Of a stretch of 64,000 nt of DNA, positions 26,334 to 34,060 are shown one piece after another. This DNA comes from Bacillus sp. SORGH_AS_0510 (GTDB taxonomy: Bacteria > Bacillota > Bacilli > Bacillales > Cytobacillaceae). Made by a program: the position numbers and the translations under genes. The stretch spans positions 3,786,001-3,850,000 of the forward strand of contig NZ_JAUTAU010000001.1 in the NCBI RefSeq assembly GCF_030818775.1, read 5' to 3'. How positions within the stretch are numbered: the first letter of the stretch is position 1; each line of letters opens with the position of its first letter. Below the pieces are notes generated by a model. That model made no database searches. It was not told the origin of the DNA and saw only the letters and a list, made by a program, of their open reading frames with translations.

Positions 26334-26486
26334 AGGCAGGAAAGCAAAAAATGTTTTATCTATTGAGACTCCTGGTAAGAGTGCCAGGGCTATTTTTATG
26401 GACAAAAAAAGACGAGTTCATCCACGAACTCATCAAAAATACCACTTTATTTATATTATACAAAAAATAACATTTTCAATCAAACT

Positions 26487-26510
26487 GGAGAGGCCTTGGT
26501 CTCTCCTTTT
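26487..26510 (+). terminator. Hairpin before radC
   Basis: Seen: GGAGAGGCC and GGTCTCTCC form a long stem followed by TTTTC. It lies between the 240-aa gene and radC, 28 bases before the radC start, so it may separate the two transcripts or attenuate radC. Confidence 0.65.
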
Positions 26511-26537
26511 CTATTATTAAATATTGGAGGAATCAAT

Positions 26538-27146
26538 ATGTCCAAATTATTAGATAAATTAACCTTTAAACAACTTTTAGCCACAACCATCCGTGAAAAA
26601 GATGACAGTTATATTGTCAGTGAAATTTTCAATCGCTTTCCTTCTATACAGGATTTATTGGAGGTAACTGAAGAAGAATTGCTTTGCATCAAAGGGATTG
26701 GCAAAGGAAAAGCTGCACAAATAATTGCTGCATTAAGTTTGGCACGAATGAATCCCTCACCTGTTGAAAAGCGGTTTACAATCCGATCACCTGAAGATGC
26801 TTATAATTACCTCAAGGATATGCAATACCTTACCCGAGAAGAATTTGTTGTCCTGGGGCTTAACACTAAAAATGAAGTTATGTTTCGTGAGTCTGTGTTC
26901 AAAGGTTCGTTGAATGCATCAATTGTGCATCCACGTGAGACTTTTAAGTATCTTATTCGTCGCAGTTGCGCCAGTGCAATAGTAGCCCATAACCATCCCA
27001 GCGGGAACCCCACTCCTTCGAGAGAAGACATAGATGTGACTAAAAGGCTAGCTGAAGTTGGAAAAGTGGTTGGCATAGACATCCTTGATCATATTATTGT
27101 TGGACAAGAACAATTTATTAGTTTAAAAGAAAAAGGATATTTATAA
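26538..27146 (+). CDS. radC: RadC-family JAB/MPN domain protein
   Basis: Seen: 202 aa from ATG 26538 (GGAGG 7 bases upstream). N-terminal helix-hairpin-helix (LLCIKGIGKGKAAQI) and C-terminal JAMM metal motif: E...; HNHPSGNPTPSREDID with H, H and D ligands. Known: RadC-type proteins are common on mobile elements, where the metal-dependent MPN domain is intact; the name reflects an old and withdrawn repair role. The host chromosomal radC would be elsewhere, so this is island cargo. Confidence 0.88.
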   Translation: MSKLLDKLTFKQLLATTIREKDDSYIVSEIFNRFPSIQDLLEVTEEELLCIKGIGKGKAAQIIAALSLARMNPSPVEKRFTIRSPEDAYNYLKDMQYLTREEFVVLGLNTKNEVMFRESVFKGSLNASIVHPRETFKYLIRRSCASAIVAHNHPSGNPTPSREDIDVTKRLAEVGKVVGIDILDHIIVGQEQFISLKEKGYL

Positions 27147-27492
27147 GCAGTAACGGGGGGCTGGCACCTTTAGCTATTCCCCTATGCTGTATATCAAATA
27201 TCCTATTATTTTCTTCATCTACACCTGCATGTCTAAAAAATTTTTAAAGTGCTGGTTAAACCTTGCTATTTAAGGATTTCTTCAAAACATACACTTTATT
27301 GTGAGATACAATTTAATTGTAGTTATGTGTGGGGGTTACACCCAAAATAATCATAGTCCCCGATAATGGCTGAGGTATGATGTGATAAATAACCAAACAC
27401 ACAATTCCTTGATAGCTATTACTATTCGTTGATAATATATATGAAGAATCATCATTTAAAAATTGTAAATAATTTGAAAGAGGGAAGATATT
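27147..27492. other. Gene-free stretch after radC
   Basis: I see no supported gene. The sequence is AT-rich with GTGGGGGTTACACCC near 27327 as the only conspicuous motif, then a ribosome binding site (AGAGGGA) for the following small gene. Confidence 0.4.
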
Positions 27493-27693
27493 ATGAGAGA
27501 AATTGAAGTTATTGGAACAGTACAAGATGTGGCTAATGTTATTCAACAATTGTATCAACATATGGAAGTGGTTGTTGTAGGACCTGGAGCAGAAGAAGTA
27601 GGAGAATATGTGGTCAAAACTTTGAAAGATTTTAAAGTGGCTTATAAAGAACAAATGACAGATGAAGGACATAACATTAAAATATTTGATTGA
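27493..27693 (+). CDS. Small hypothetical protein (66 aa)
   Basis: Unrecognised. Seen: 66 aa, predicted alpha/beta, EVIGTVQDVANVIQQLYQHMEVVVVGPG then VVKTLKDFKVAYKEQ. AGAGGGA is 7 bases before the ATG. It stands alone between two gene-free stretches of the island. Confidence 0.5.
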   Translation: MREIEVIGTVQDVANVIQQLYQHMEVVVVGPGAEEVGEYVVKTLKDFKVAYKEQMTDEGHNIKIFD

Positions 27694-28705
27694 TAACAGC
27701 AAAACCTTTTAACTAACGGGTTCCGTTTCTAATTGCAATATCCAGTGCGCAAATTCAAAATTGTAACTAAACTTGAATTAACACCCGTAGAACGGAACCC
27801 TTGTTAAAAAGAAACTCTTGTACCATATCTCCATAAAAAAGCCAGATCCCCTATACCTACCTCATCAACTATGCAAAGTTAACCTATTTCCTTCTTGTGT
27901 AAAATTAATCCTGCTTATATGTGATAATCCTTATTTAGCAACTGGCTTCACTTGTGGTTACTCCAGACATTGGTTATTCCTAAATTAACAATGTTCATCT
28001 AGAGCCAATTGAGGGCTGCAATGGGAGGGCGGTGGGTATCAACTAACTCTTTTACTTTACTGATTATCACTGTTGTTAAATTTCCTGTTTCATGGGAATA
28101 CGGCTCTGAATGCATACTACTCCCTGTGCAAAAGTGCATATTACTAGCAATTTCTGCACAAAGAGTAGTTCTTGAAGTTAAATTCCCCGTTCCTTTTTGA
28201 TTGGGTATCCGTATCTTCATGTTCGTACTAACTAGCTTTCATTGAATCGTTCCTCTACTTTCTTCGACTACTTGATTCCAAAAGCAAACCGCTTTTTACA
28301 GGTACTTCCAACGCCCCACCTGCTTTACTTGGTTATTACCAAGTTCTATGCGATCCTCTAACCGTTTAATTCTTTCATTACTGAAAGAACTGAACCCCCG
28401 CAACTTATTTTTTGTACGCTTGGTACATAGGCTTCATTGCATTTATCCTACTGACGAAACAGACAGACGCACGAATATCTAGCTGCTCCGAGTGGTTTAT
28501 TGCATCGGCCCGCCCTACCTTGCCAGTTTTTTTGAATACGCTGGTGCCAGGCATTCCAGCTCTCTCTATTCATCTAATATATTTATAAGCTATCTGATAG
28601 TCGATTGCAACAATTATTTTTCCATTTAGAAAAAAGTAAGTCGGATTATTTTTCTTTTTAGAACAATTGTGTTATATTTAATTCATAACAAGGAGGTTAT
28701 TAAAA
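27694..28705. other. One-kilobase gene-poor region of the island
   Basis: I cannot support an intact gene here. It begins with a nested inverted repeat (27718-27800). On the - strand 28405-28554 opens 49 codons (MPGTSVFKKTGKV...) without a good ribosome binding site, followed by protein-like fragments in other frames broken by stops, which suggests decayed coding sequence. A promoter for the 28706 regulator lies at the right edge (TTATAT near 28673). Confidence 0.4.
27718..27800. repeat. Nested inverted repeat, possible structured RNA or element remnant
   Basis: Seen: outer arms GGGTTCCGTT (27718-27727) and AACGGAACCC (27791-27800) match perfectly; inside them AATTCAA (27752-27758) and TTGAATT (27773-27779) form a second stem. 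Could be a small non-coding RNA, a recombination site or a small non-autonomous element. Confidence 0.45.
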
Positions 28706-29257
28706 ATGTCCAAACGCAAGTCATACCAAACAACAGAGCAGGATCTGAATGAATTAAAGAACAAAAAGAATGTGAATGAACGTATTGAGTGGATTCGAAA
28801 GAAAGCTTCAGAAGTTAACGAAGGATTGTACACCGTTTCAAAAGTAGCAAATGACATTAAGGTTAGCCCTTCTGTCATAACCAAATTGGAGTCTGGGTTT
28901 ACCAAAAATCCCAACCTTGATTTACTTCAGAGCCTAAGCAGTTATTTTTGTGTCCCTATTATTGCTTTCTTTGATGAATACTATGAATCTCCCTATCCAT
29001 TTACCATATTCGGGCCACGTCACTCAGGATTAGATGTAGGACCACTGTTTAGGGAAGCATACGAAGCCGATTTTTGTTGTACTGTTTCTTCTTTAAACAG
29101 TCAGCATACAGATACCATTGAAGGACGGTTTTATTTAACACCATTGGAAATTGAAGAATTTCAAGAGGAACTTGATTATCTTCTTTACAAATATAGGGCC
29201 AGAAAGGAAAGATGGACTTCAAAACTGACAGCCCTTGAAAATCTAACAAAGGAATAG
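28706..29257 (+). CDS. XRE-family transcriptional regulator (183 aa)
   Basis: Seen: 183 aa; a HTH at about 30-80 (ASEVNEGLYTVSKVANDIKVSPSVITKLESG), then a C-terminal part with an acidic LTPLEIEEFQEEL helix. AAGGAGG is 9 bases before the ATG. It heads a run of + strand island genes toward the integrase and so is a candidate master regulator of excision. Ligand or operator unknown. Confidence 0.75.
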   Translation: MSKRKSYQTTEQDLNELKNKKNVNERIEWIRKKASEVNEGLYTVSKVANDIKVSPSVITKLESGFTKNPNLDLLQSLSSYFCVPIIAFFDEYYESPYPFTIFGPRHSGLDVGPLFREAYEADFCCTVSSLNSQHTDTIEGRFYLTPLEIEEFQEELDYLLYKYRARKERWTSKLTALENLTKE

Positions 29258-29268
29258 GAGGTAAGGTG

Positions 29269-29433
29269 ATGAATGCAGTTAACACAATTAAAGGGACTTT
29301 TTGCGATGCTGGAGACATTCCTGCAAGCTCAACACGGGAAAAGGAAGTACATTTAAGTCGAAGAATACCATCAATGACAAAAGCACTCTGTGAATGGAAA
29401 CATTCAAAGGCTATTAAGGAGAAAGATGGTTAG
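29269..29433 (+). CDS. Small hypothetical protein (54 aa)
   Basis: Seen: ATG 29269 opens 54 codons ending TAG 29433. Strong ribosome binding site TAGGAGGTAAGG 2-8 bases upstream overlaps the end of the preceding regulator gene, so the two are coupled. Contains REKEVHLSRRIPSMTKALCEW. No family recognised. Too short for most automatic gene calls. Confidence 0.5.
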   Translation: MNAVNTIKGTFCDAGDIPASSTREKEVHLSRRIPSMTKALCEWKHSKAIKEKDG

Positions 29434-29481
29434 CTGTTCTACTTCACTGTCGATATAAGAATTTAACGAGGAGGATTATTT

Positions 29482-29763
29482 ATGAAAAAGATAAACCCTG
29501 TTTTTGAAACTTATTATAAATATAAAGACAAGAGTATTGACTCATTGATTGCTTTGTTATGCTCCATGGTCGAAAAGGCAGAAAATGAATATACTGAAAC
29601 TTCTGAAAGGAAGTCCCTTCTAAAGGATATTGATGAACTTCATGCTCATACTTTGTTAGTATTGGGAATGCACCACCATACATTACAAATGCTAGCAGCC
29701 AATCATCCAGAGGTATATAAGGAAGTCTATGAAGTTGGGGACCACATAAAGAGCCTTGTATAA
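29482..29763 (+). CDS. Small hypothetical protein (93 aa)
   Basis: Seen: 93 aa, mainly helical, with an Asp/His-rich middle (DIDELHAHTLLVLGMHHHTLQML). GAGGAGG is 8 bases before the ATG. In the same + strand run as the XRE regulator and the excisionase-like gene. Function unknown; the histidine cluster could bind a metal. Confidence 0.55.
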   Translation: MKKINPVFETYYKYKDKSIDSLIALLCSMVEKAENEYTETSERKSLLKDIDELHAHTLLVLGMHHHTLQMLAANHPEVYKEVYEVGDHIKSLV

Positions 29764-29870
29764 AGTAATAAAACGAAAACAAAGCGTTTAGCAAAAAAGG
29801 AACATTTAGATGGAAACTAAAGAACTGATACCTTAATTGCATTTTCACTGATATTTAGGGGGAGTACAAA

Positions 29871-30056
29871 TTGAGTACACAAGGAGAATATAAAGAAATA
29901 TTAGATGTCTCTGATATACAAAATATACTTGGAATTGGCCGTCGCCAGGCATACGAACTTGTGAATTCAGGTCAATTTCATACTGTACGCATCGGTCGAC
30001 GGATTAAGATTTCACGTGATACATTTAATAATTGGTTAAAAGGCAGAGAGGATTAG
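29871..30056 (+). CDS. Excisionase-like MerR/HTH_17 DNA-binding protein
   Basis: Seen: 61 aa from a TTG start (GGGGGAG 6 bases upstream); the whole protein is a winged helix of the HTH_17 type: DVSDIQNILGIGRRQAYELVNSGQFHTVRIGRRIKISRDTFNNWL. Known: such proteins next to integrases direct excision. It precedes the integrase by 49 bases, with a hairpin between, so levels of the two may differ. Confidence 0.82.
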   Translation: MSTQGEYKEILDVSDIQNILGIGRRQAYELVNSGQFHTVRIGRRIKISRDTFNNWLKGRED

Positions 30057-30072
30057 TACTCTCTCCTTTTTT
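30045..30072 (+). terminator. Hairpin between excisionase-like gene and integrase
   Basis: Seen: AGAGAG...CTCTCT stem with an 8-base loop followed by CCTTTTTT. It overlaps the stop codon of the excisionase-like gene. Likely a partial terminator limiting integrase expression from upstream. Confidence 0.65.
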
Positions 30073-30105
30073 ATATAACTTTACTATTACTGGGAGGTAG
30101 AAACA

Positions 30106-31296
30106 ATGACTTATACTGGTTCTGTTCGAAAAGAAGGAAGCAAATGGTATTACGTTATTGAAATGGGGAAAGACAACAATGGTAAACGAAAACAAAAAAA
30201 GAAGCGTGGATTCCAAACAAAAAAGGATGCACAAGCATCCCTTACAAAAGCACTTCATGAGTTAAATTCAGGGACATATATCGAACCATCTACTCAGAAG
30301 TTGGGAGAATTTTTAGTGGATTGGCTGAATTACAAGAAGGCGATGGTGGCAGAAAGCACATACTCAACCTACTATATCAATTTAAAAACACATATACTCC
30401 CCGAACTTAACAATATGCCTTTATCCAACTTAAAACCATTGCATATTCAGCAGTTTTACTCAAAGCTGTTAAATGAGAAAAAATTACATCATAATACTGT
30501 AAGAAAAATCCACACGATGCTGGTAAATGCATTGGATCGTGCTGTAAAGTTCGATATGGTTGCTAAAAATGCTGCTAAGCTAGTGGAACCTCCAAAAGAG
30601 TCAAATGCTGAAATGAAGGTTTGGGATGTTGGAGAAGTTCGCTCCTTCTTAAAAGCAGCCAAAGACTCCCCCTTCTCTATGGTCTATCTTATAGCTATTA
30701 ACACAGGAATGAGACAAGGTGAAATACTCGGTCTTACTTGGGAAAGCGTAAATTTGGAGGATAATATTCTCTCTGTAAAACAAACACTAGGTCATGACGG
30801 CAAAACGCTTAAATCTACAACAAAAACAGCTGCAGGTATGCGATCAATTGCCATGCCAACGGAGCTTGCAAAAGAACTAAGACATCATAAGCTTGAACAA
30901 AAGAAACAACGATTAAAGATGGGTACTTTTTACACTGACTTGAACTTGGTTGTTGCTTCAGAGGTTGGTACCCCCATTAACCCAAGCAACCTCAGAAGAA
31001 ATTTTAACAACTTAATAAAAAAAGCCAATCTTGAAAGGATTCGTTTTCACGACCTAAGACATACCCACGCTACTCTTTTGTTAAAACAGGGGGTCCATCC
31101 AAAGATAGTGTCGGAGCGACTCGGGCACGCTGATACAAGAATGACACTGGATCGTTACAGTCACCTCCTGCCGAATATGCAGAATGAGACCGCACAAAAG
31201 TTTGGTGAACTCCTGTATGGGCGACAAGACATTGTACCTCCAATTGACCAAAATAAAATTAAGGAGCCTGAAAAGAAGTACGTGACCAATATGTGA
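30106..31296 (+). CDS. int: Tyrosine site-specific integrase
   Basis: Catalyses integration of the element at tRNA-Val. Seen: 396 aa; N-terminal AP2-like arm-binding domain (about 1-55), core-binding SAM-like domain (about 65-160), catalytic domain with R203 (NTGMRQGE), H315-x2-R318 (HDLRH), H341 (LGH) and nucleophile Y351 (RYSH). Complete. Ribosome binding site GGGAGG. The 3' end of the gene contains the GTGACCA pair (31282-31299). It lies 75 bases from the tRNA, as expected for an integrase beside its attachment site. Confidence 0.95.
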   Translation: MTYTGSVRKEGSKWYYVIEMGKDNNGKRKQKKKRGFQTKKDAQASLTKALHELNSGTYIEPSTQKLGEFLVDWLNYKKAMVAESTYSTYYINLKTHILPELNNMPLSNLKPLHIQQFYSKLLNEKKLHHNTVRKIHTMLVNALDRAVKFDMVAKNAAKLVEPPKESNAEMKVWDVGEVRSFLKAAKDSPFSMVYLIAINTGMRQGEILGLTWESVNLEDNILSVKQTLGHDGKTLKSTTKTAAGMRSIAMPTELAKELRHHKLEQKKQRLKMGTFYTDLNLVVASEVGTPINPSNLRRNFNNLIKKANLERIRFHDLRHTHATLLLKQGVHPKIVSERLGHADTRMTLDRYSHLLPNMQNETAQKFGELLYGRQDIVPPIDQNKIKEPEKKYVTNM

Positions 31297-31299
31297 CCA
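31282..31299. repeat. Right arm-type integrase site candidate
   Basis: Seen: GTGACCAATATGTGACCA, two direct GTGACCA heptamers overlapping the last codons and stop of int. Matches the pair at 8049-8067 near the left end. Confidence 0.5.
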
Positions 31300-31334
31300 G
31301 TTGACAGGTATTCGAATGACAGGGAAAGAGGATA

Positions 31335-31364
31335 AAATAAAAAAGCCCTTCAAATCAAGGACTT
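31335..31364 (-). terminator. Terminator of the tRNA-Val gene
   Basis: Seen: AAGTCCTT-GATTTG-AAGGGCTT then TTTTATTTTAT on the - strand, starting 6 bases after the tRNA 3' end. It comes with the element; the original terminator was left at 7840-7878. Confidence 0.8.
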
Positions 31365-31369
31365 TAAGT

Positions 31370-31412
31370 ATGACCTGTGAGGGGTTCGAACCCCCGACCT
31401 CAACCCTGTCAA
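31370..31412. repeat. Right attachment repeat inside tRNA-Val
   Basis: Seen: 43 bases identical to 7888-7930, comprising one flanking base, the tRNA 3' end, T arm, variable region and part of the anticodon arm. The tRNA stays intact on this side. Confidence 0.9.
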
Positions 31413-31443
31413 GGTTGCGCTCTCCCAACTGAGCTAACAGATC
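31371..31443 (-). tRNA. tRNA-Val (anticodon GAC)
   Basis: Seen: 73 bases folding into a cloverleaf: acceptor GATCTGT/ACAGGTC, D arm GCTC...GAGC, anticodon arm CAACC-TTGACAG-GGTTG with anticodon GAC, T arm GGGGG-TTCGAAC-CCCTC, discriminator A. The CCA end is not encoded. This is the integration site of the island. Confidence 0.95.
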
Positions 31444-31525
31444 GTTTATTAAGCTACATATCTAATTATAGTAATATTCTTGCAAATGTCAATAAGTAAT
31501 TTAGTGTTCCCATTCACAAAAAACA

Positions 31526-31569
31526 AGAACGTTTGTTTGTTTTTTTATTGAATAAAGAACTAATGTTCG
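31526..31569. promoter_or_regulatory. LexA (SOS) boxes in the promoter of the WYL-like gene
   Basis: Seen: GAAC-TAAT-GTTCG at 31557-31569 fits the Bacillus SOS box (CGAAC-N4-GTTCG) save for its first base, and lies between TTGAAT (31548-31553) and TATAAT (31572-31577), a promoter with an 18-base spacer. A weaker GAAC-GTTT-GTTT copy is at 31527-31538. Inference: the 75-aa gene is repressed by LexA and induced by DNA damage. Confidence 0.65.
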
Positions 31570-31605
31570 GTTATAATATATATTAAAGAAAGGAGCGATT
31601 TTTAT

Positions 31606-31833
31606 ATGATGGATGGGCTTTTTATTCGTTCGATAGAGGAAAACATGCCATTAGAGATGATTTATCTTGCAGACAACCAGAAAATTTCACAGCGTAAGCT
31701 AATTGTAAAGGAAATCACTGATGAATATATCCGCGGCTATTGTTTGCTTCGGAAACAGATGCGAACCTTTAAAAAAGAAAATATTTTGTCGTTAATGCCC
31801 AAATCACGATCAGAAAAGCGATATCTTCACTAA
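31606..31833 (+). CDS. Small WYL-like protein (75 aa)
   Basis: Seen: 75 aa resembling the C-terminal beta-sandwich half of a WYL domain (MPLEMIYLADNQKISQRKLIVKEI then YIRGYCLLRKQMRTFKKENILSL). AAAGGAGCG precedes two possible ATG codons. LexA boxes in the promoter predict SOS control. Not fused to a HTH, so it may be a ligand- or nucleic-acid-binding stand-alone WYL module. First core gene to the right of the tRNA. Confidence 0.7.
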   Translation: MMDGLFIRSIEENMPLEMIYLADNQKISQRKLIVKEITDEYIRGYCLLRKQMRTFKKENILSLMPKSRSEKRYLH

Positions 31834-31943
31834 TTCCACTACCGTTTAGACTACCAGCCTCCCCTTATTCCCCGTTGTTGAAAGCATTTCCATTCTAGTT
31901 ATGGTAAAATTCTAATGTATCTAGAATATGGGGGTTTTATCGC

Positions 31944-32666
31944 ATGGAATTTCCAAAAGGCTCAATCAAAGAACTTACCTTTCAAAGCAAGGAACTTGGA
32001 GAAGATATACTACTCCTTGTCTACCTGCCAGCAAATTTTTCACCGTTATATAAATACTCTCTGCTCATTGCCCAGGATGGCCGTGATTACTTTCAACTCG
32101 GAAGAATTGGTCGATTAGCAGATGAGTTTCTTTTTAATAAAGAAATTGAAAATTTAATTATTGTTGGGGTACCTTATAAAGATGTAGCTGACCGCCGCAG
32201 GAAATACCATCCAGACGGTGATCAAAACCAACAGTATATTCGTTTTCTTGCCCATGAATTAGTCCCTTTCCTCGATAAGGAATTTCCTACCTATCAAATG
32301 GGATCTACAAGAGCACTTATTGGAGATTCATTGGGTGCCACTGTCTCATTGGTGACGGCGCTTCAATACCCACACACGTTTGGCAAAGTGCTGTTACAAT
32401 CTCCTTTTGTGAATCAAAAGGTATTAGAATGGGTTGAGGAACATTTAAATCCTCAATTGGTCGAGATTTATCATGTAATTGGAAATCAGGAAACTGAGGT
32501 AAAAACAACAGATGGACAAGTTAAAAACTTTTTAATTCCTAACAGAGAACTTTCAAGTATTATTTCAGTCAAAACACCTGCCTATTTTTATGAGGAGTTC
32601 CAAGGGAATCATACATGGACTTATTGGCAGCCAGACTTAAGACGCGCTCTAAAAATGTTTTTCTAG
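31944..32666 (+). CDS. yjcH: Esterase-family alpha/beta hydrolase (YjcH-like)
   Basis: Seen: 240 aa, esterase D/enterochelin-esterase-like fold: IAQDGRDYF near 50, nucleophile elbow GDSLGA (GxSxG) at about 129, and catalytic His in QGNHTW near the C-terminus. Gene order with yjcG and yjcF matches B. subtilis. Start ATG 31944 has GGGGG upstream. Substrate unknown. Confidence 0.85.
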   Translation: MEFPKGSIKELTFQSKELGEDILLLVYLPANFSPLYKYSLLIAQDGRDYFQLGRIGRLADEFLFNKEIENLIIVGVPYKDVADRRRKYHPDGDQNQQYIRFLAHELVPFLDKEFPTYQMGSTRALIGDSLGATVSLVTALQYPHTFGKVLLQSPFVNQKVLEWVEEHLNPQLVEIYHVIGNQETEVKTTDGQVKNFLIPNRELSSIISVKTPAYFYEEFQGNHTWTYWQPDLRRALKMFF

Positions 32667-32764
32667 CATATTTTAGCAAAAGTTTAAGCATTTCCTATTA
32701 TTTAATATAGTTTGAAAATTTGTTATAATAGTTAGAAGGCTGTTTTGAGTATTATTTACTATTA

Positions 32765-32945
32765 GGCTATGTTAAAGAACAGTGTTGATTTTTACAACCT
32801 ATTGATTGAAGCGGAAGACACGAAGACTCCTGTGGGAGTATGGTTCAGGGGAGACCTCGCAGGCGCAAGCGCCGAGGAGGCTCGCCGAAACACCCACGAA
32901 CCGCTCGTGCCTGAAGCGGAAATCAATAGGCAAGTTAACAGAGCC
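32765..32945. repeat. Dispersed TIR-bearing repeat, copy 1 (181 bp)
   Basis: Seen: begins GGCTATGTTAAAGAAC and ends GTTAACAGAGCC, giving terminal inverted repeats GGCT-N-TGTTAA. The centre (GGGAGTATGGTTCAGGGGAG, then GAGGAGGCTCGCCG) is nearly identical to 50412-50656 in opposite orientation, which carries an extra segment of about 60 bases. No protein is encoded. Lies between yjcH and yjcG. Confidence 0.85.
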
Positions 32946-32986
32946 TTCTATTAAAATAAATTATTTTTAAACGGAGGTATATACGT

Positions 32987-33499
32987 ATGAAATTTGGAGT
33001 TGTCATTTTCCCATCAAAAAAGCTTCAAGACTTGGTGAATTCTTATCGTAAACGTTATGATCCACATTATTCACTTATTCCTCCACATCTAACACTTAAA
33101 AATTCTTTTGAAGCTACAGAAGAGGATGCAAAAGATGTTGCAAACACGCTGCAACAAATTGCTAGAAACACCCATCCATTCTCTTTAAAAGCATCAAAGA
33201 TCAGCTCTTTTCAACCTGTAAACAATGTTATTTATTTTAAGGTTGAACCTACAGAAGAACTTACACATCTTCATTCTGAAATCAATCAAACCTTTAGTGA
33301 TCAGCCATTAGAGTATGCCTTCGTCCCTCATATTACAATTGGACAGAAGCTCTCTAATGACGAACATTCTGACGTCTTTGGCTCCCTAAGAATGACCAAA
33401 ATTGATCACGAAGAAACCATTGACCGATTCCACCTCCTCTATCAATTAGAAAACGGTTCTTGGACCGTTTATGAAACATTTCGTCTTGGAAAGGAATAG
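32987..33499 (+). CDS. yjcG: 2H phosphoesterase family protein YjcG
   Basis: Seen: 170 aa with the two HxT motifs of 2H phosphoesterases: PHLTLK near residue 35 and PHITIG near 115, the same spacing as in the 2'-5' RNA ligase/LigT family. CGGAGG precedes the ATG. Followed after 5 bases by yjcF, so co-transcribed. Acts on cyclic phosphate or 2'-5' bonds in the family; the Bacillus substrate is unknown. Confidence 0.88.
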   Translation: MKFGVVIFPSKKLQDLVNSYRKRYDPHYSLIPPHLTLKNSFEATEEDAKDVANTLQQIARNTHPFSLKASKISSFQPVNNVIYFKVEPTEELTHLHSEINQTFSDQPLEYAFVPHITIGQKLSNDEHSDVFGSLRMTKIDHEETIDRFHLLYQLENGSWTVYETFRLGKE

Positions 33500-33504
33500 G
33501 TAAC

Positions 33505-33927
33505 GTGAAGCTTAAAGTAGTTGAAAATCAACAAGAACTCGACGATGCATTCTCTATTAGAAAGACTGTATTTGTAGAAGAACAGAATGTTCCGCTTGAA
33601 GAAGAAATTGACCAATTCGAAGATGAAGCTGTTCACTTTGTCTTGCATCATGATGGATCTGCCATTGGTGCCGGTCGATTCCGTGTAGTAGATGGTTATG
33701 GAAAAGTAGAACGAATTTGTGTATTAAAAGAAGCAAGAAAGACGGGTGCTGGAAAATCCATTATGAATGGGATTGAAACCCATGCTCGTGACCAAGGACT
33801 TCATAAATTGAAACTCAGTGCTCAAACACATGCCATTCCTTTTTACGAAGGTCTTGGATATAAGGTAGTCTCTGAAGAATACCTCGATGCTGGGATTCCT
33901 CATAAAACAATGGTAAAAGAAATGTAA
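33505..33927 (+). CDS. yjcF: GNAT-family N-acetyltransferase YjcF
   Basis: Seen: 140 aa from GTG 33505; acetyl-CoA-binding loop RICVLKEARKTGAGKSIM and a YEGLGYKVVSEEYL C-terminal segment, typical ElaA/YjcF-type GNAT. FVEEQNVP near residue 25 is a hallmark of this subgroup. Co-transcribed with yjcG. Acetyl acceptor unknown. Confidence 0.88.
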   Translation: MKLKVVENQQELDDAFSIRKTVFVEEQNVPLEEEIDQFEDEAVHFVLHHDGSAIGAGRFRVVDGYGKVERICVLKEARKTGAGKSIMNGIETHARDQGLHKLKLSAQTHAIPFYEGLGYKVVSEEYLDAGIPHKTMVKEM

Positions 33928-33933
33928 TGATTA

Positions 33934-33968
33934 ACCCACTTCTCCCTTTTGGGGTAAGTGGGTTTTTA
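33934..33968 (+). terminator. Terminator after yjcF
   Basis: Seen: ACCCACTT ... AAGTGGGT with an inner CCC/GGG pairing, followed by TTTTTAAT. Confidence 0.85.
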
Positions 33969-34060
33969 ATTTATTGGATAAATTATCAAACACTTTCCGT
34001 CATGAACTGGTTTTGTTATGATAGAACATGTCTTATTTATTGAAATAGAGGTTTTAACAA

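Larger units (their letters stand above)
7888..31412. mobile_element. Integrative element (defence island) in tRNA-Val
   Basis: Seen: a 43-bp direct repeat, the 3' part of tRNA-Val(GAC), occurs at 7888-7930 and again inside the intact tRNA at 31370-31412. A tyrosine integrase and an excisionase-like gene sit immediately inside the right end, and GTGACCA repeats occur near both ends. The gene content between differs from the core region on either side and is mostly restriction and defence genes. No replication or conjugation module is recognisable, so it is best called a genomic island or satellite-like integrative element of about 23.5 kb. Confidence 0.9.

Noticed and set aside
27999..28220. 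73-codon frame on the - strand
   Set aside because: No ribosome binding site and no convincing family. The opposite strand is open as well, so it is likely chance or a decayed piece.
32769..32954. Open frames inside the dispersed repeats (also 50416-50652)
   Set aside because: They occur only because the repeat is GC-richer and free of stops. The repeat's ends and inverted copies show it is not a coding region.
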